From contig JAHDKI010000002.1 of assembly GCA_018436925.1 (NCBI GenBank), positions 62,001-126,000 of the forward strand: 64,000 bases of DNA, given 5' to 3'. Both the position numbers and the translations under genes were made by a program. This document shows positions 28,024-40,984 of the stretch, piece after piece. The notes beneath the pieces were generated by a model. That model had not been told where the DNA came from. It saw nothing but the letters and a program-made list of their open reading frames with translations, and made no database searches. Within the stretch, counting starts at the first letter, position 1. The number at the start of each line of letters is the position of its first letter. The DNA comes from Syntrophaceae bacterium (GTDB taxonomy: Bacteria > Desulfobacterota > Syntrophia > Syntrophales > Smithellaceae).

Positions 28024-29217
28024 CTATGCAATAACCTTGCTTACGACACCGGCCCCGACGGTTCTGCCGCCTTCACGAATAGCGAATCTCAGCTGCTCTT
28101 CCATCGCGATCGGCGTAATCAGTTCCACCGTCATTTTGACGTTGTCTCCGGGCATAACCATCTCCACGCCTTCGGGAAGCGTCGCCACACCCGTCACGTC
28201 GGTCGTCCGGAAATAGAACTGAGGACGATACCCGGAGAAGAACGGCGTATGCCGGCCGCCTTCCTCTTTGGTCAGAATGTAGACGGCGGCTTCGAACTTG
28301 GTGTGCGGCGTGATGGAGGCGGGTTTCGCCACAACCTGGCCGCGTTCCACTTCCTCACGTTTGATGCCGCGAATCAGCAAGCCGACATCGTCGCCGGCCT
28401 GGCCTTCATCCAGGGTCTTGCGGAACATTTCCACGCCCGTGACAACGGTTTTGATCGTCGGGCGGATACCGATGATTTCAACTTCTTCGCCGACCTTAAC
28501 GATCCCGCGGTCGATTCTACCGGTCACGACGGTGCCGCGTCCGGAAATCGTAAACACATCGCCGACCGGCATCAGGAAGGGCTTGTCTGTGTCGCGTTTG
28601 GGTTCGGGAATGTAGCTGTCCACGGCGTCCATCAGCTCCGCAATGCACTTCACGTCGGGAGAGTTCGTATCTTCAGCTTCGAGCGCTTTGAGGGCGGAAC
28701 CGCGGATGATGGGAATATCGTCACCGGGGAATTCGTACTGGCTGAGCAGTTCGCGCAGTTCAAGCTCGACAAGGTCCAACAGCTCGGGATCATCCACGAG
28801 ATCCACTTTATTGAGGAAAACGACAATGTAGGGAACCTGCACCTGACGGGCCAGGAGGATGTGCTCGCGGGTCTGCGGCATGGGTCCGTCGGAGGCGGCC
28901 ACGACCAGAATGGTTCCATCCATGTGCGCGGCGCCGGAGATCATGTTTTTAATATAGTCGGCGTGGCCCGGACAATCCACGTGAGCGTAGTGTCTTTTTT
29001 CGGTTTCATATTCGACGTGAGAGATATTGATGGTCACGCCGCGTTCTTTTTCTTCGGGAGCGTTATCAATGGAATCGAAGGCACGGAATTCAGCAAAGCC
29101 CTTTTTGGCCAGGTATTTGGTAATCGCGGCCGTCAGCGTGGTTTTACCGTGATCTACGTGACCGATGGTCCCTATATTCAAATGCGGCTTAGTCCTTTCA
29201 AATTTTTTCTTTGCCAT
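28024..29217 (-). CDS. tuf: Translation elongation factor Tu
   Basis: 397 residues. GTPase motifs GHVDHGKT (about 19-26), [12 protein letters not shown] (about 136-139) and GSALKAL; domains 2 and 3 are complete and end [12 protein letters not shown]. Delivers aminoacyl-tRNA to the A site. This is the only tuf in the window; the second copy that often lies in the tRNA-Thr/Trp cluster is absent from 42 kb. It directly follows rpsG with no fusA between. Confidence 0.98.
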   Translation of the reverse strand: MAKKKFERTKPHLNIGTIGHVDHGKTTLTAAITKYLAKKGFAEFRAFDSIDNAPEEKERGVTINISHVEYETEKRHYAHVDCPGHADYIKNMISGAAHMDGTILVVAASDGPMPQTREHILLARQVQVPYIVVFLNKVDLVDDPELLDLVELELRELLSQYEFPGDDIPIIRGSALKALEAEDTNSPDVKCIAELMDAVDSYIPEPKRDTDKPFLMPVGDVFTISGRGTVVTGRIDRGIVKVGEEVEIIGIRPTIKTVVTGVEMFRKTLDEGQAGDDVGLLIRGIKREEVERGQVVAKPASITPHTKFEAAVYILTKEEGGRHTPFFSGYRPQFYFRTTDVTGVATLPEGVEMVMPGDNVKMTVELITPIAMEEQLRFAIREGGRTVGAGVVSKVIA

Positions 29218-29274
29218 CTCACCTTTCCTCCTTAACTTTGAATGGTTGGTTTCCTTGTCGTTTAAATAATCGTA

Positions 29275-29745
29275 TTAGAACCGATAATGAGCGAAAGCCT
29301 TGTTCGCCTCCGCCATCTTATGCACTGCTTCTTTTTTCTTGATGGCCCCGCCGCGGTTATTGGCCGCATCGATTAATTCCGCGGCCAGCTTTTCGCGCAT
29401 GGTTTTTTCCGTTCGCTCCTGGGCATTGGAGATAAGCCAGCGAATGGCCAGTGCGGTCCGGCGTGCGGGAACCACTTCGGTCGGAACCTGGTAGGTCGAC
29501 CCGCCGACACGCCTGGATTTGACCTCTATGACCGGTTTCACGTTGTTGACGGCCTTCTCAAAAAACTCGACCGGCTGTTCCTTGACTCTTTTTTCGATAA
29601 TATCAAACGCGCCGTACAGAATACTTTCCGCCACGCTTTTCTTGCCCCGTTTAAGCAAAGAATTCACAAACCGGGCAACCAGTTTGTTGCTATATTTGGG
29701 ATCCGGTAAAATTTCCCTCTTTTCAATCTCACGTCTTCTCGGCAT
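29275..29745 (-). CDS. rpsG: 30S ribosomal protein S7
   Basis: 156 residues, [36 protein letters not shown]; ends with [12 protein letters not shown]. Complete. Primary 3' domain 16S binder and, in E. coli, repressor of the str operon. Confidence 0.97.
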   Translation of the reverse strand: MPRRREIEKREILPDPKYSNKLVARFVNSLLKRGKKSVAESILYGAFDIIEKRVKEQPVEFFEKAVNNVKPVIEVKSRRVGGSTYQVPTEVVPARRTALAIRWLISNAQERTEKTMREKLAAELIDAANNRGGAIKKKEAVHKMAEANKAFAHYRF

Positions 29746-29779
29746 CGTTTAAATCCCTCGGCTATCTGTCTGACTTATC

Positions 29780-30151
29780 TTAACTCGGTTTTTTGGCCCC
29801 GTATTTCGACCGGCCCTGCTTGCGATCCGCCACGCCGACGGCGTCCAGCGTTCCGCGAACGATATGATAGCGGACACCCGGCAGGTCTTTGACTCTGCCG
29901 CCCCGGACCAAAACCACGGAATGTTCCTGAAGATTGTGCCCGATTCCCGGAATATAGGACGATACTTCGTATCCACTCGTCAGGCGGACCCTCGCCACTT
30001 TTCGCAACGCCGAGTTCGGCTTTTTCGGTGTCGTCGTATACACTCTGACACAGACGCCGCGCCTCTGCGGCGAACCGGCCAGCGCCGGAGCATTGGTTTT
30101 TCTTTTAATTTTCGTCCGCCCTTTGCGAACCAGTTGGCTAATTGTCGGCAT
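29780..30151 (-). CDS. rpsL: 30S ribosomal protein S12
   Basis: 123 residues from the ATG at 30151 ([24 protein letters not shown]), preceded by GGGAGG. The streptomycin-critical lysines are present as wild type ([13 protein letters not shown] and [17 protein letters not shown]). First gene behind the promoter at 30205-30233. Confidence 0.97.
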   Translation of the reverse strand: MPTISQLVRKGRTKIKRKTNAPALAGSPQRRGVCVRVYTTTPKKPNSALRKVARVRLTSGYEVSSYIPGIGHNLQEHSVVLVRGGRVKDLPGVRYHIVRGTLDAVGVADRKQGRSKYGAKKPS

Positions 30152-30204
30152 GTTTCCTCCCGAACGCTTCGGTGCCCATTTTGCGGGCAGCAGCAAATCC
30201 GTGC

Positions 30205-30233
30205 TAACTATCAACACAAGTTGCTTCTGTCAA
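30205..30233 (-). promoter_or_regulatory. Sigma70 promoter for rpsL-rpsG-tuf and the S10 cluster
   Basis: On the minus strand a perfect TTGACA is followed after 17 bases by TAGTTA. Start of transcription would fall near 30198, about 47 bases before rpsL. It lies just 20 bases beyond the rpoC stop, separating the rpoBC unit from the str/S10 unit. Confidence 0.8.
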
Positions 30234-30253
30234 GCACTTTCTCAATTTTTTAT

Positions 30254-33200
30254 TCATTCTTCGAGGGTGGCCGTCTCTTCTTCCGCCCCCATGTCCTCAA
30301 CCTCGATTCCTAACTTGCGGTACATCATCAAACCGGTGCCCGCAGGGATCAGACGCCCCATGATGACATTCTCTTTTAGCCCTCTTAAATAGTCCGTCTT
30401 TCCGGACAACGACGCTTCGGTCAGGACCCGGGTGGTTTCCTGGAACGAGGCCGCCGAAATGAAGCTCTGTGTGGAAAGAGACGCCTTGGTAATGCCCAGA
30501 AGCAAAGGATCGCCGATTGCCGGACGACCGCCCTTGCCCACCACTTTCTCATTTTCTTCCAGGAATCTGTATCGCTCAACCTGTTCATCGGCAATGAACG
30601 CCGTATCGCCCGGATCCGTCACGCGCACGCGGCGCAGCATCTGACGGACGATGACTTCCATGTGCTTGTCGTTGATTTTGACACCCTGCAGACGATAGAC
30701 TTCCTGAACTTCGTCAACGAGGTAACGCGCCAATTCCTTTTCCCCTTTGATGGCCAAAAGGTCATGAGGGTTGTTCATGCCGTCCATCAGCGCATCGCCG
30801 GGCCTCACGCGGTCCCCTTCCTGAACGCTGATGTGCTTGCCTTTGGGAATCAGGTATTCCTTTTCATCCCCCACTTCCGGCGTGACGATAATTTTCCGCT
30901 TTCCCTTGGAGTCCTTGCCGAAACTCACCGCCCCATCAATTTCACTGATCACGGCAAAATCTTTCGGTTTTCTGGCCTCAAACAACTCGGCCACTCTCGG
31001 CAAACCGCCGGTAATGTCTTTGGTCTTGGTGGTTTCCCGCGGAATCTTCGCCAGGATGTCACCGGCGCGGACCTCGTCTCCTTCAGATACGACAATGTTG
31101 ACGCCGACGGATAACAGATAGCGGGCAACCGCATTACCTTGCGGAAGCTTCGCCGTTTTCCCTTTGCTGTCCTTGATGGACACACGGGGCCGAAGATCCT
31201 GGCTTTTAAACTCGACGATCACTTTGCGCGACAGCCCGGTGACTTCATCCACCTGTTCCTGCATGGTTTTTCCTTCAATAATGTCGCCGTACTTGATGGT
31301 TCCGTCCACTTCCGCAAGAATCGGAATCGAAAACGGATCCCACTCGGCAATAAGCTGGCCGCGTTTCACCGTCGTCTGATCGCCCACTTTCAAGTGCGCC
31401 CCGTAGGGAACGGTGTACTTTCCACGGCTGCGGTTCTGCTCGTCGAGGACATGGATCTCGCCGTGACGGTTCATGACCACGAAATCGTTTTCGCGTGTCT
31501 TGACCGCGCTGAGATTCACGAATTTGACCAGGCCGTCATGGCGGGCCTCCAGCGTGGAGTGTTCGTCGAATTTGGCGGTACCCCCGATGTGGAAGGTTCT
31601 CATCGTCAGCTGCGTCCCCGGCTCCCCAATGGACTGAGCCGCGACGATGCCGACGGCCTCGCCGATATTGACCAGATGACCGTGGGCCAGATCGCGCCCG
31701 TAGCACATGGCGCACACGCCGTGCTTCGCCCGGCAGGTCAGCACCGACCGGATATTGACCCGTTCAATGCCGGCGCGATCGATTTTTTCAGCCAGCGCTT
31801 CGTCAATCACTTCATTGGTCTGCACGATCACGTCATTGGTGAACGGATCCCGGATTTCCTGAAGCGCAACGCGTCCCAAGACACGTTCTCCGGCGGTTTC
31901 AATGATTTCACCGCCTTCCATGAGGGCGGACACATAGATGCCGTCAACGGTTTCGCAATCCTGCTCGGTAATGATGCAGTCCTGGGCGACATCGACCAGC
32001 CTTCGGGTCAGATATCCGGAATTGGCCGTTTTCAAAGCGGTATCGGCAAGGCCCTTGCGGGCGCCGTGCGTCGAGATGAAGTATTGGAGAACGGTCAGAC
32101 CTTCGCGGAAATTTGCGGTAATCGGCGTCTCGATGATTTCACCGGAGGGCTTCGCCATCAGTCCGCGCATACCGGCCAGCTGTCTTAACTGCACCGCCGA
32201 TCCGCGGGCGCCGGAGTCCGCCATCATGTAAATCGGATTGAAGCTCTCAATGCGGCGCTTCTTGCCCTCGGCGCCTGAAACTTCTTCCGTGCTGATACCT
32301 GTCAGCATTTCCGAGGCGATTCGTTCCGTGGCCTGCGCCCAGATGTCGATGACTTTGTTGTAGCGTTCTCCGTCGGTAATCAGGCCTTCCATGTACTGCT
32401 TCTGAATTTTCAGGACATCTTTGTCGGCCTGCGCGACGATGTTCTTCTTGTTTTCTGGAATGATCATGTTGCCCACGGCGAAAGACAAACCGGAAATAGT
32501 GGCGTACTTAAAGCCCAGGTCTTTGAGCCGGTCGGCCAAAAGGACCGTTGTCTTGTCGCCGCACAGACGGTAACAATGGTCGATGAGGTTGGCCAGTTCT
32601 TTTTTGTTCATCAGCTTGTTGATGACATCGAAATTCAGCTCGCGCGGGATGATTTCATAGAGCACCATGCGTCCTGCCGTGGTTTCCTTGAGTTCGCCGT
32701 CAACGCGGACTTTGATCCGGGCGTGCAGATCAATCGCCCCGGCGTCCAGCGCCGAGCGGACTTCTTCAGGCCCGGAGAGAGTCATGCCGTCTCCCTTGAC
32801 GTCTTTCTTGGCCCGGGTCAGATAGTAAATTCCCAAAACGATGTCCTGGCTGGGAATGATAATCGGCTTTCCGTTGGCCGGAGACAGGATGTTGTTGGTG
32901 GACATCATCAAGACGCGGGCTTCCGTCTGCGCTTCAATGGACAGAGGAACATGGACCGCCATCTGGTCGCCGTCGAAGTCGGCGTTAAACGCGGTGCAGA
33001 CCAGCGGATGCAGACGAATCGCCTTGCCCTCGATCAGCACCGGCTCAAAGGCCTGCATGCCCAGACGGTGCAGCGTCGGGGCGCGGTTGAGAATCACGGG
33101 ATATTCACGAACGACTTCATCCACGGCATCCCAGACCTCGGACGTCTCCTTTTCCACCATCTTCTTGGCGCTTTTCACGGTGGTGACATACCCTTTTTCA

Positions 33201-34360
33201 AGCAATCGATTGTAGACAAACGGCTTGAAGAGCTCAAGCGCCATCTTTTTGGGCAACCCGCACTGATGCAGCCGCAGATCGGGTCCGACGGTAATCACCG
33301 AACGGCCCGAGTAATCGACGCGTTTTCCCAAAAGGTTCTGACGGAAACGGCCCTGCTTGCCTTTGAGCATGTCGGACAAAGATCTCAGCGGACGCTTGTT
33401 GGTTCCGGTAATCGCGCGGCCGCGCCGGCCGTTGTCGAACAGAACGTCCACCGCCTCCTGGAGCATGCGCTTTTCATTGCGGATGATGATTTCCGGCGCA
33501 TTGAGTTCCTGGAGTCTTTTCAAACGGTTATTGCGGTTGATGACGCGCCGGTACAGATCGTTGAGGTCCGATGTGGCAAACCGGCCGCCGTCGAGCGGCA
33601 CCAGCGGCCGCAGATCCGGCGGAATGACCGGCAGCACCGTGAGGATCATCCACTCGGGCTTATTGCCGGATTTCCTGAGCGCCTCGACCACTTTAAGTCT
33701 TTTGACCAGCTTTTTCTTTTTCGTATCGGATATGGACGTTACCAGTTCCGCCCGAAGCTCTTCATAAAGCGCTTCGAGGTCCACTTCCTCCAGCAGCTGA
33801 CGGACGGCCTCCGCTCCGATGCCGCAGACGAATCCGTTTTCTCCATATTGTTCGCGGGCTTCGATATATTCTTCATCCGTGAGCAGTTCCTTTTTCTTAA
33901 GCGGCGTCTCCTTGGGATCCAAAACGATCCAGGATTCAAAGTAGAGCACTTTTTCCAGCTCTTTGAGCGTCAGGTCCATGACATTGCCGATGCGGCTGGG
34001 CAGACTCTTTAAAAACCAGATATGCGCCACCGGCGTGGCCAGCGTGATATGCCCCATGCGTTCGCGGCGGACCTTGGACTGAATGACTTCCACTCCGCAC
34101 TTCTCGCAAACCACCCCGCGGTGTTTCATCCGTTTATAGCGGCCGCACAGACACTCGTAGTCCTTCACCGGCCCGAAAATCTTTGCGCAGAACAACCCGT
34201 CTCGTTCCGGTTTGAACGTCCGGTAGTTGATGGTCTCGGGTTTCTTAACTTCCCCGTTGGACCACGACAGAATCTTTTCCGGCGAGGCGATCGAAATTCG
34301 AATCGCGTTGAACCGGATCGGATTTTTGGGCTTCTCAAAATAACTGAAAACGTCTTCCAC
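30254..34360 (-). CDS. rpoC: RNA polymerase beta' subunit
   Basis: 1368 residues, normal for proteobacteria without large insertions. Zinc site 1 is C70, C72, C85, C88; the catalytic motif [12 protein letters not shown] is at 459-470; the second zinc cluster is in [21 protein letters not shown]; the bridge/trigger region includes [15 protein letters not shown]. 50 bases downstream of rpoB. Confidence 0.98.
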   Translation of the reverse strand: MEDVFSYFEKPKNPIRFNAIRISIASPEKILSWSNGEVKKPETINYRTFKPERDGLFCAKIFGPVKDYECLCGRYKRMKHRGVVCEKCGVEVIQSKVRRERMGHITLATPVAHIWFLKSLPSRIGNVMDLTLKELEKVLYFESWIVLDPKETPLKKKELLTDEEYIEAREQYGENGFVCGIGAEAVRQLLEEVDLEALYEELRAELVTSISDTKKKKLVKRLKVVEALRKSGNKPEWMILTVLPVIPPDLRPLVPLDGGRFATSDLNDLYRRVINRNNRLKRLQELNAPEIIIRNEKRMLQEAVDVLFDNGRRGRAITGTNKRPLRSLSDMLKGKQGRFRQNLLGKRVDYSGRSVITVGPDLRLHQCGLPKKMALELFKPFVYNRLLEKGYVTTVKSAKKMVEKETSEVWDAVDEVVREYPVILNRAPTLHRLGMQAFEPVLIEGKAIRLHPLVCTAFNADFDGDQMAVHVPLSIEAQTEARVLMMSTNNILSPANGKPIIIPSQDIVLGIYYLTRAKKDVKGDGMTLSGPEEVRSALDAGAIDLHARIKVRVDGELKETTAGRMVLYEIIPRELNFDVINKLMNKKELANLIDHCYRLCGDKTTVLLADRLKDLGFKYATISGLSFAVGNMIIPENKKNIVAQADKDVLKIQKQYMEGLITDGERYNKVIDIWAQATERIASEMLTGISTEEVSGAEGKKRRIESFNPIYMMADSGARGSAVQLRQLAGMRGLMAKPSGEIIETPITANFREGLTVLQYFISTHGARKGLADTALKTANSGYLTRRLVDVAQDCIITEQDCETVDGIYVSALMEGGEIIETAGERVLGRVALQEIRDPFTNDVIVQTNEVIDEALAEKIDRAGIERVNIRSVLTCRAKHGVCAMCYGRDLAHGHLVNIGEAVGIVAAQSIGEPGTQLTMRTFHIGGTAKFDEHSTLEARHDGLVKFVNLSAVKTRENDFVVMNRHGEIHVLDEQNRSRGKYTVPYGAHLKVGDQTTVKRGQLIAEWDPFSIPILAEVDGTIKYGDIIEGKTMQEQVDEVTGLSRKVIVEFKSQDLRPRVSIKDSKGKTAKLPQGNAVARYLLSVGVNIVVSEGDEVRAGDILAKIPRETTKTKDITGGLPRVAELFEARKPKDFAVISEIDGAVSFGKDSKGKRKIIVTPEVGDEKEYLIPKGKHISVQEGDRVRPGDALMDGMNNPHDLLAIKGEKELARYLVDEVQEVYRLQGVKINDKHMEVIVRQMLRRVRVTDPGDTAFIADEQVERYRFLEENEKVVGKGGRPAIGDPLLLGITKASLSTQSFISAASFQETTRVLTEASLSGKTDYLRGLKENVIMGRLIPAGTGLMMYRKLGIEVEDMGAEEETATLEE

Positions 34361-34410
34361 GGATTTATCTCCTGTATGCTTAAAAAAAATTAAGGGGGAA
34401 CGGCCTTGCG

Positions 34411-37400
34411 CTATTCTTCCTCAATCAATTCCACATCCAATCCCAGGCTTTGAAGCTCCTTCACCAACACGTTGAAGGATTCCGGCAGCCCCGGCTCGAA
34501 TGTATGTTCGCCCTTGACGATGGATTCGTAAATCCTCGTCCGGCCGGCCACGTCGTCGGATTTCACAGTTAAAAATTCCTGCAGGGTATACGACGCGCCG
34601 TAGGCTTCCATCGCCCAGACTTCCATTTCACCCAGGCGCTGTCCGCCGAACTGGGCCTTGCCGCCCAGAGGCTGCTGGGTGACCAGTGAATAAGGCCCGA
34701 TGGAGCGGGCATGGATTTTGTTGTCCACCAGGTGATGGAGCTTGAGCATGTATATGATGCCGACGGTGACTTCCTGATCGAAGGGTTCGCCGGTGCGGCC
34801 GTCGAACAAAACGGCCTGGCCGGTTTCCGGAAGCTCGGCCTTGTCCAGAAGCTGGCGGATCTGCGGTTCGGGGCAACCGTCGAAAACAGGAGATGCCACC
34901 AGCATGCCTTTTTTCAGACGTCCGACAAACCGTTTGATATCCTCGGCTGACGCGTTATCGATAAAAGCGTCGAAATCCGGCGTCGAGTATGTTTTTTTCA
35001 GCTCGGATTTAACCTGGGCCAGATTGCTGTTTTTTTCCAAAAGGTCGTTTAAGCCTTCGCCGATGGTCTTGGCGGCCCACCCCAGATGGGTTTCGAGAAT
35101 CTGCCCGACATTCATTCGGGACGGAACGCCCAGGGGGTTCAAAATGATGTCCACCGTGGTGCCGTCGGCGAAATAAGGCATATCTTCTTCCGGAAGAATC
35201 CGGGACAAAACGCCTTTGTTGCCGTGGCGGCCCGCCATCTTGTCGCCGACGGAGAGTTTTCTTTTGATGGCGATATAGACTTTCACCATCTTGATCACGC
35301 CCGGCGGCAACTCGTCGCTGGCTTTGACTTTTTCAAGCTTCTCTTCGAAATGGGCGCGGACGAAATCAATCTTTCTTTCCATCGTGGCCAGCAGATTGGC
35401 GAGCTTCTCCTCGGAGCCGTCGTTTTCACTGATGGTGATTTCCTTCCAGTAGGTAAACGGGATCTCCGCCCAGATTTCCTTGGTGATCTTGTCGCCTTTT
35501 TTCAAAAGCGTCTTTTTCTTCGCATCGACGACTTTTCCGGCGGAGGTTTTTCCGACGACCAGCTTGGCGATGTCCTTTTTGATGGATTCCGCCAGAATGC
35601 GGATTTCGTCATCGCGGTTCTGGGTCAGTCTTTCAATGGCCGCCTCCTCAATGGCCTGGGAACGCAAATCGCGGTCCGCTCCCTTGCGGGTAAAGACCTT
35701 GGCGTCGATGACCGTCCCTTCCACGCCGGGCGGCACGCGCAGTGACGTATCGCGCACATCGCTGGCCTTTTCGCCGAAAATGGCGCGCAGGAGTTTTTCT
35801 TCCGCAGAAAGCTGCGTTTCGCCTTTCGGCGTGATTTTGCCCACCAGAATGTCGCCGGGTTTGACCGACACGCCGATGCGGATAATGCCGCTTTCATCGA
35901 GGTTGCGCAGCGCTTCTTCGCCGACGTTGGGAATGTCGCGCGTAATTTCTTCTTTGCCCAGCTTCGTATCGCGGGCCATGGTTTCAAATTCTTCGATATG
36001 GATCGACGTGTAAATGTCTTCTTTGACGATTCGTTCACTCACCAGAATCGAATCTTCGTAATTATAGCCGCCCCAGGACATAAAGGCGACCATGACATTT
36101 CGGCCCAGCGCCAGCTCGCCGTTGTCCGTCGCCGGCCCGTCGGCCAGAATATCCCGCTTCTGGACGCGATCGCCGAGATCAATGATGGGTTTCTGGTTGA
36201 AGCAGGTGTCCTGATTGGATCTCTGGTACTTCGACAGGGTGTAAATATCCACGCCCGTGTCAATGCCGTCTTCTTCCGGTTTATCCGCGCGAATGACGAT
36301 GCGGGACGCGTCCACACTTTCGACGAGGCCCGAACGTCTGGCCACGATGACCGCGCCGGAATCCCTGGCGACCACCGATTCCATGCCGGTTCCAACGACC
36401 GGCACTTCCGGACACATCAGCGGCACGGCCTGCCGCTGCATGTTGGATCCCATCAGCGCGCGGTTGGCGTCGTCGTGCTCGAGAAACGGAATGAGGGCTG
36501 CGGCCACGGACACGAGCTGATTGGGAGAGACGTCCATCATCTTGACGTCTTCGGGAACGACGGAAATAAAATCACCGCCCTTTCTGACGGATATCAGCTC
36601 TTCTTCAAACTTTCCTTTCCTGTCCAAAGGACGATCCGCCGGAGCGATGATCTGGTTTTCTTCCTCGATCGCCGTCATGAACTTCACATCCTGCAGAACC
36701 TTGCCGTTTTCAACCAGGCGATAAGGGGTTTCGATGAATCCGAATTCGTTGACGCGCGCATATGTGGAAAGCGACACAATGAGACCGATGTTCGGACCTT
36801 CGGGTGTTTCCACCGGACAGATGCGCCCGTAATGCGTCGGATGGACGTCCCGCACTTCAAACCCCGCGCGTTCGCGGGTCAGGCCGCCGGGTCCCAAAGC
36901 GGAAAGGCGTCTTTTATGCGTAATTTCGGACAGAGGGTTGGTCTGATCCATAAACTGGGACAACTGGCTCGATCCGAAAAATTCGTTGACCACGGCCGAT
37001 ACCGGTTTGGCATTGATCAAGTCGTGCGGCATCATGGTCTCGATATCCTGGAGGCTCATCTTCTCCTTGATCGCCCGTTCCATGCGGACCAACCCGATCC
37101 GATACTGGTTTTCAATCAATTCGCCGACCGACCGCACGCGGCGGTTGCCCAAATGGTCGATATCATCCACGCTGCAGTCGCCCGCGCCGTTTTTCAAATC
37201 AATCAAATACTTGACGGCGGCCAGAATATCTTCGTTGCGCAAAACGGTCAGATCCGTTGAGACATTGAGGCCCAGCTTGTAATTCATTTTGGCCCGACCG
37301 ACATCCGACAGATCATACGTCTCGGGCTCAAAAAAGAGGCTGTTGAAAAATTTCAGCGCGGTTTCCGGCGTCGGCGGATTGCTTGGCCGAAGCCTGCGGT

Positions 37401-38526
37401 AGATTTCCAGAATCGCATCTTCGGCGGTGTCGATGTGATCCATCAGCAGCGTGTCGCGGATGGACGCGCTGTCCATGTCTTCGTCAATATGTATAAAGTT
37501 GAGCTCTTTGACGCCCTTTTCCTGGGCGATCTCCAACCCGTTGACCGGCATGGCGTCGTTGCATCTGAACAGCACTTCGCCGGTATTGGGATCGCGGACA
37601 TCCGACGACAGGATCTTGCCGGTCAGGTCGGCTTCCTTGATCGCCACGCGCTTGACGCCTGCATCCATAACCCTTTTGAGCAGAGGCTTGGTCAGCTTTC
37701 GGCCCTTCTTGACGATCGGATCGCCGCTTTTGGGGTCTTTGATATCTTCCGGCGCTTTCTGACCGGCCAGCGATTCATCGACCGCGAAATAGATTTTATC
37801 GCCTTCGAGCGTGATCTTCTCGATGTTGTAAAAGTAATTTAAGATAAACTCCGTGGAATTGCCCATCGCTTTGAGCAGAATCGTCACCGGCATCTTGCGG
37901 CGCCGGTCGATCCGGACGTAGAGCAGATCCTTGGAGTCGAATTCCAGATCCAACCAGGATCCGCGGATCGGAATGACTCTCGCCGAATAGATGAGTTTGC
38001 CGGAGGCGACGGTTTTGCCTTTGTCATGGTCGAAAAAGATGCCGGGCGAGCGGTGCAACTGACTCACAATAACCCGTTCCGATCCGTTGACGATAAAGGT
38101 GCCGTTTTCCGTCATCAGCGGAATCTCGCCGAAATAGATCTCCTGTTCCTTGATATCGCGGATCGGCTTGGTTTCGGGGACATCCCGGCCGGCCTTGGCG
38201 TCGGCCAGACGATCGGTGTCGAAAACCACCAGACGCACGACGATTTTCAGCGGAGCGGCATAAGTCATGCCCTTCTGAATGCATTCCTTAACGTCGTAGC
38301 GGACATCGCCGATCTTGAAGCTGACAAACTCCAGAGAACACTTCCCACTGAAATCCGATATCGGAAATACGCTTTTGAAGGCCCCCTGCAGGCCGATATT
38401 CCGCCTTTTGGCCAGCGGCACATCAGCCTGCAGGAATTTTTCATAGGATCGTGTCTGGATTTCGATCAGATTGGGAATCTCCACAATCTGATTTACACGG
38501 CCGTAATTCTTTCTAAAGTCACCCAT
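34411..38526 (-). CDS. rpoB: RNA polymerase beta subunit
   Basis: 1371 residues. Landmarks: the rifampicin region ([34 protein letters not shown]) in sensitive form, [46 protein letters not shown], and the C-terminal [24 protein letters not shown]. Complete. Follows rplL after 40 bases, with no intrinsic attenuator seen between them. Confidence 0.98.
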   Translation of the reverse strand: MGDFRKNYGRVNQIVEIPNLIEIQTRSYEKFLQADVPLAKRRNIGLQGAFKSVFPISDFSGKCSLEFVSFKIGDVRYDVKECIQKGMTYAAPLKIVVRLVVFDTDRLADAKAGRDVPETKPIRDIKEQEIYFGEIPLMTENGTFIVNGSERVIVSQLHRSPGIFFDHDKGKTVASGKLIYSARVIPIRGSWLDLEFDSKDLLYVRIDRRRKMPVTILLKAMGNSTEFILNYFYNIEKITLEGDKIYFAVDESLAGQKAPEDIKDPKSGDPIVKKGRKLTKPLLKRVMDAGVKRVAIKEADLTGKILSSDVRDPNTGEVLFRCNDAMPVNGLEIAQEKGVKELNFIHIDEDMDSASIRDTLLMDHIDTAEDAILEIYRRLRPSNPPTPETALKFFNSLFFEPETYDLSDVGRAKMNYKLGLNVSTDLTVLRNEDILAAVKYLIDLKNGAGDCSVDDIDHLGNRRVRSVGELIENQYRIGLVRMERAIKEKMSLQDIETMMPHDLINAKPVSAVVNEFFGSSQLSQFMDQTNPLSEITHKRRLSALGPGGLTRERAGFEVRDVHPTHYGRICPVETPEGPNIGLIVSLSTYARVNEFGFIETPYRLVENGKVLQDVKFMTAIEEENQIIAPADRPLDRKGKFEEELISVRKGGDFISVVPEDVKMMDVSPNQLVSVAAALIPFLEHDDANRALMGSNMQRQAVPLMCPEVPVVGTGMESVVARDSGAVIVARRSGLVESVDASRIVIRADKPEEDGIDTGVDIYTLSKYQRSNQDTCFNQKPIIDLGDRVQKRDILADGPATDNGELALGRNVMVAFMSWGGYNYEDSILVSERIVKEDIYTSIHIEEFETMARDTKLGKEEITRDIPNVGEEALRNLDESGIIRIGVSVKPGDILVGKITPKGETQLSAEEKLLRAIFGEKASDVRDTSLRVPPGVEGTVIDAKVFTRKGADRDLRSQAIEEAAIERLTQNRDDEIRILAESIKKDIAKLVVGKTSAGKVVDAKKKTLLKKGDKITKEIWAEIPFTYWKEITISENDGSEEKLANLLATMERKIDFVRAHFEEKLEKVKASDELPPGVIKMVKVYIAIKRKLSVGDKMAGRHGNKGVLSRILPEEDMPYFADGTTVDIILNPLGVPSRMNVGQILETHLGWAAKTIGEGLNDLLEKNSNLAQVKSELKKTYSTPDFDAFIDNASAEDIKRFVGRLKKGMLVASPVFDGCPEPQIRQLLDKAELPETGQAVLFDGRTGEPFDQEVTVGIIYMLKLHHLVDNKIHARSIGPYSLVTQQPLGGKAQFGGQRLGEMEVWAMEAYGASYTLQEFLTVKSDDVAGRTRIYESIVKGEHTFEPGLPESFNVLVKELQSLGLDVELIEEE

Positions 38527-38566
38527 AGCATCCTTAAAAGTTTAAAAATTGAATTCAAAGAAGAGA

Positions 38567-38956
38567 CTATTTCACCTCAACGGTGCCGCCTGCCTCTTCG
38601 ATTTTCTTCTTGATGGAAGCCGCTTCATCTTTAGACACGCCTTCCTTGATCGGTTTAGGCACACCTTCCACCAAATCCTTGGCCTCTTTGAGACCCAATC
38701 CGGTAATCGCGCGCACTTCCTTAATGACCTTGATCTTGTCGGCGCCGAAGCCGGTCAGGATCGCGTTGAATTCGGTCTGTTCTTCGGCGGCGGCGGCAGC
38801 CGGCGCGGCGCCCGGCATGGCCACGGCGGCCATCATCGGCGCGGCGGCGGAGACACCGAATTTTTCTTCCAGTTCTTTCACCAAAGCGGAAAGCTCCAGC
38901 ACCGTCATGTTTTCAATAAATTTGACGACATCTTCTTTTGTAATTGCATTCGACAT
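38567..38956 (-). CDS. rplL: 50S ribosomal protein L7/L12
   Basis: 129 residues. N-terminal dimer domain, an Ala/Pro-rich flexible hinge (about 40-58), and the C-terminal factor-binding domain with [34 protein letters not shown]. Complete; forms the stalk with L10. Confidence 0.98.
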   Translation of the reverse strand: MSNAITKEDVVKFIENMTVLELSALVKELEEKFGVSAAAPMMAAVAMPGAAPAAAAAEEQTEFNAILTGFGADKIKVIKEVRAITGLGLKEAKDLVEGVPKPIKEGVSKDEAASIKKKIEEAGGTVEVK

Positions 38957-38993
38957 TTTTCTATCCCTCTTTATTGTTTTATTGATTTGTTTT

Positions 38994-39521
38994 TTATGCG
39001 TTCAAGCTCTTTTTCTGTTCAGCATAAGCATTCAGAACCTGCACAAACCCTCTGGGAACACCGCTGAGCACGGTGACCAGCGACGTCGGCACCGCGGCCA
39101 TGACGGATACCAGTTTGCCCAGAAGCACTTCCCGGCTGGGCAACTCCGACAGCGCGGTAAGATCCGACGAACTGAGCATTTTGCCATCAAGCACGCCGAC
39201 TTTAATTTCCAGTTCCGGATTCTTCTTGGCGAACTCGGTGAGGGCTTTTGTCGCTCCCACCGGATCCTTGTAGCCCAGGACGACGGCGACAGGCCATTTG
39301 AAATGGTCTGACAGGATCTCAAAATCCGTCTGCTTTGAAGCAATCCCCAAAAGCGTATTTTTAACAACCTTTAATTCGGCGTCATTTTTACGCAGGGCTT
39401 TTCTCAAAGCTTCCATTTTCTCGACGTTCATCGCGTTGAAACGGGTCAGAACGCCCAGATTGGCCTGTTTGAGCTTTTCCTGAAGCTCGGACACAATTTG
39501 TTGTTTTGTTCTCCGATCCAA
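38994..39521 (-). CDS. rplJ: 50S ribosomal protein L10
   Basis: 175 residues. [55 protein letters not shown] is the RNA-binding L10 domain; the C-terminal helix docks L7/L12. The start codon at 39521 is TTG in DNA (minus reads TTG GAT CGG), about eight bases after AAAGGAGG. It lies directly behind the L10 leader, through which L10-L12 is expected to repress its own translation. Confidence 0.95.
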   Translation of the reverse strand: MDRRTKQQIVSELQEKLKQANLGVLTRFNAMNVEKMEALRKALRKNDAELKVVKNTLLGIASKQTDFEILSDHFKWPVAVVLGYKDPVGATKALTEFAKKNPELEIKVGVLDGKMLSSSDLTALSELPSREVLLGKLVSVMAAVPTSLVTVLSGVPRGFVQVLNAYAEQKKSLNA

Positions 39522-39559
39522 TCTGTGAGCCTCCTTTCATAATTTGATTTTTCGGCTTA

Positions 39560-39745
39560 AGGCCGGAGAAACAAGCTGCATAAGGAATGGAAAACGGCCG
39601 ATGCGTCCTGATCCGAGTCCCGCTTTCCAAAAACAAAAGGCGTTAGAAAAACGTCCGTATCGATTTTGGTTTTCCGCGTCTCGGCAGGCCGTTTCCCGTT
39701 TAAACTTCCGTACCTGCTGTCTTCGACCTTTAATAATTTTTCACC
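39560..39745 (-). ncRNA. Ribosomal protein L10 leader (autoregulatory mRNA element)
   Basis: Between rplA and rplJ the transcript carries GAAGACAGCAGG followed about 30 bases later by CCTGCCGAGA, the conserved core of the L10 leader family (the GCAGG/CCTGC pairing closes the kink-turn region that binds L10(L12)4). The 260-base gap is much longer than its neighbours. The 5' limit is approximate; just upstream an additional CGCGAG/CTCGCG hairpin may be a processing site. Confidence 0.85.
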
Positions 39746-39780
39746 CGCGAGCCTCAAAAAAGGTCTCGCGCAACACTATC

Positions 39781-40488
39781 TTAACTGGCGCTTTTCACAT
39801 CCAGCGGATCGACCTTCACGCCCGCGCCCATGGTGCTCGAGATGGCGATGCTTTTAATGTAGGTTCCCTTGCTGGAAGCCGGTTTCAATTTGACGATCGT
39901 TTCCAGAAGCGCCCGGACGTTTTCGACAAGTTTTTCCGCGCCGAAAGACACCTTGCCCACCGGAGAATGCACAATGCCGGCCTTTTCCACGCGGAATTCG
40001 ACCTTTCCCGCTTTCAGATCGCGAACGGCGTTGGCGACGTCAAAGGTTACGGTTCCCACTTTGGGATTGGGCATCAGACCTCGCGGGCCGAGAATTTTGG
40101 CGATCTTGCCGACATTCCCCATCATGTCCGGCGTGGCGATCACCCGGTCGAATTCCAGCCAGCCGCCCTTGATCTTCTCAATGATTTCGTCACTGCCGAC
40201 CAGATCGGCCCCGGCGTCGAGCGCCTCCTTCTCTTTTTCGCCCTTGGCGAATACTAAAACACGAACCTTTTTGCCCAACCCGTTGGGCAACACCACGCTG
40301 CCGCGAACCATCTGATCGGCATGCGCGGGATTCACCCCCAGGCGAATCGCGGCATCCACCGTCTCGTCGAATTTCGCCCCGGCCATGGATACGACCATTT
40401 CCGCAGCTTCATTGAGCGTATAGCGCCGGGTCGGTTCCACCTTCGCCTTCGCTGCCACTATGCGTTTGCCTCGTCTTAACATGTTCAA
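39781..40488 (-). CDS. rplA: 50S ribosomal protein L1
   Basis: 235 residues, [27 protein letters not shown]; the signature [31 protein letters not shown] is at about 118-148. Complete. In E. coli L1 represses the L11-L1 message. Confidence 0.97.
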   Translation of the reverse strand: MNMLRRGKRIVAAKAKVEPTRRYTLNEAAEMVVSMAGAKFDETVDAAIRLGVNPAHADQMVRGSVVLPNGLGKKVRVLVFAKGEKEKEALDAGADLVGSDEIIEKIKGGWLEFDRVIATPDMMGNVGKIAKILGPRGLMPNPKVGTVTFDVANAVRDLKAGKVEFRVEKAGIVHSPVGKVSFGAEKLVENVRALLETIVKLKPASSKGTYIKSIAISSTMGAGVKVDPLDVKSAS

Positions 40489-40500
40489 CCTCGTTGTTTT

Positions 40501-40926
40501 TTAACCTGCGATTTCAATTCCCATGGATCTCGCCGTCCCGGAAATGATCCGAATGGCGCCTTCCATATCGACGGCGTTGAGATCATTGAATTTCAACTGG
40601 GCGATTTCCTCGACCTGTTTGGCCGTCACGGTCCCGACTTTTTCCCGCTTGGGATCCCCCGCTCCTTTGGCGATTTTCGCCGCCTGCTTGAGCAGCACGG
40701 ACGCGGGAGGCGTTTTGGTGATGAAAGTGAAGGAACGGTCGGCATAGACCGTGATCACCACCGGCACAATCATTCCTTCCTGTTTCTGCGTCATGGCATT
40801 ATAAGCCTTGCAGAACTCCATGATGTTCACGCCGTGTTGGCCCAGCGCCGGACCGATCGGGGGGGAAGGAGTCGCCTTTCCCGCCTTGATCTGCAATTTT
40901 ATGTTCGCAATAACCTTTTTTGCCAT
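40501..40926 (-). CDS. rplK: 50S ribosomal protein L11
   Basis: 141 residues from [43 protein letters not shown] at 40926, with AGGTGA upstream; three extra residues upstream are unlikely. Complete GTPase-associated-centre protein. Confidence 0.97.
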   Translation of the reverse strand: MAKKVIANIKLQIKAGKATPSPPIGPALGQHGVNIMEFCKAYNAMTQKQEGMIVPVVITVYADRSFTFITKTPPASVLLKQAAKIAKGAGDPKREKVGTVTAKQVEEIAQLKFNDLNAVDMEGAIRIISGTARSMGIEIAG

Positions 40927-40959
40927 AACAATCACCTGAAAAAATGGAATATTAATCGT

Positions 40960-40980
40960 CCCGGGTCAAATCACCCCGGG
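40960..40980 (-). promoter_or_regulatory. GC-rich stem-loop between nusG and rplK
   Basis: CCCGGG, nine loop bases and CCCGGG form a six-bp hairpin just after the nusG stop and 34 bases before rplK. The next T-run is about 20 bases away, so it is not a standard terminator. It sits where L1 or RNA-processing control of the L11-L1 message would act (inference). Confidence 0.45.
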
Positions 40981-40984
40981 TTGC

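Noticed and set aside
28021..29235. 404-codon open frame on the plus strand opposite tuf
   Set aside because: Exactly antisense to a highly conserved gene, with a His/Asp/Gly-rich translation of no family; a codon-bias shadow.
32576..34012. 478-codon plus-strand open frame opposite rpoC
   Set aside because: Antisense shadow of rpoC; no ribosome binding site or recognisable domain.
35998..37260. 420-codon plus-strand open frame opposite rpoB
   Set aside because: Antisense shadow of rpoB.
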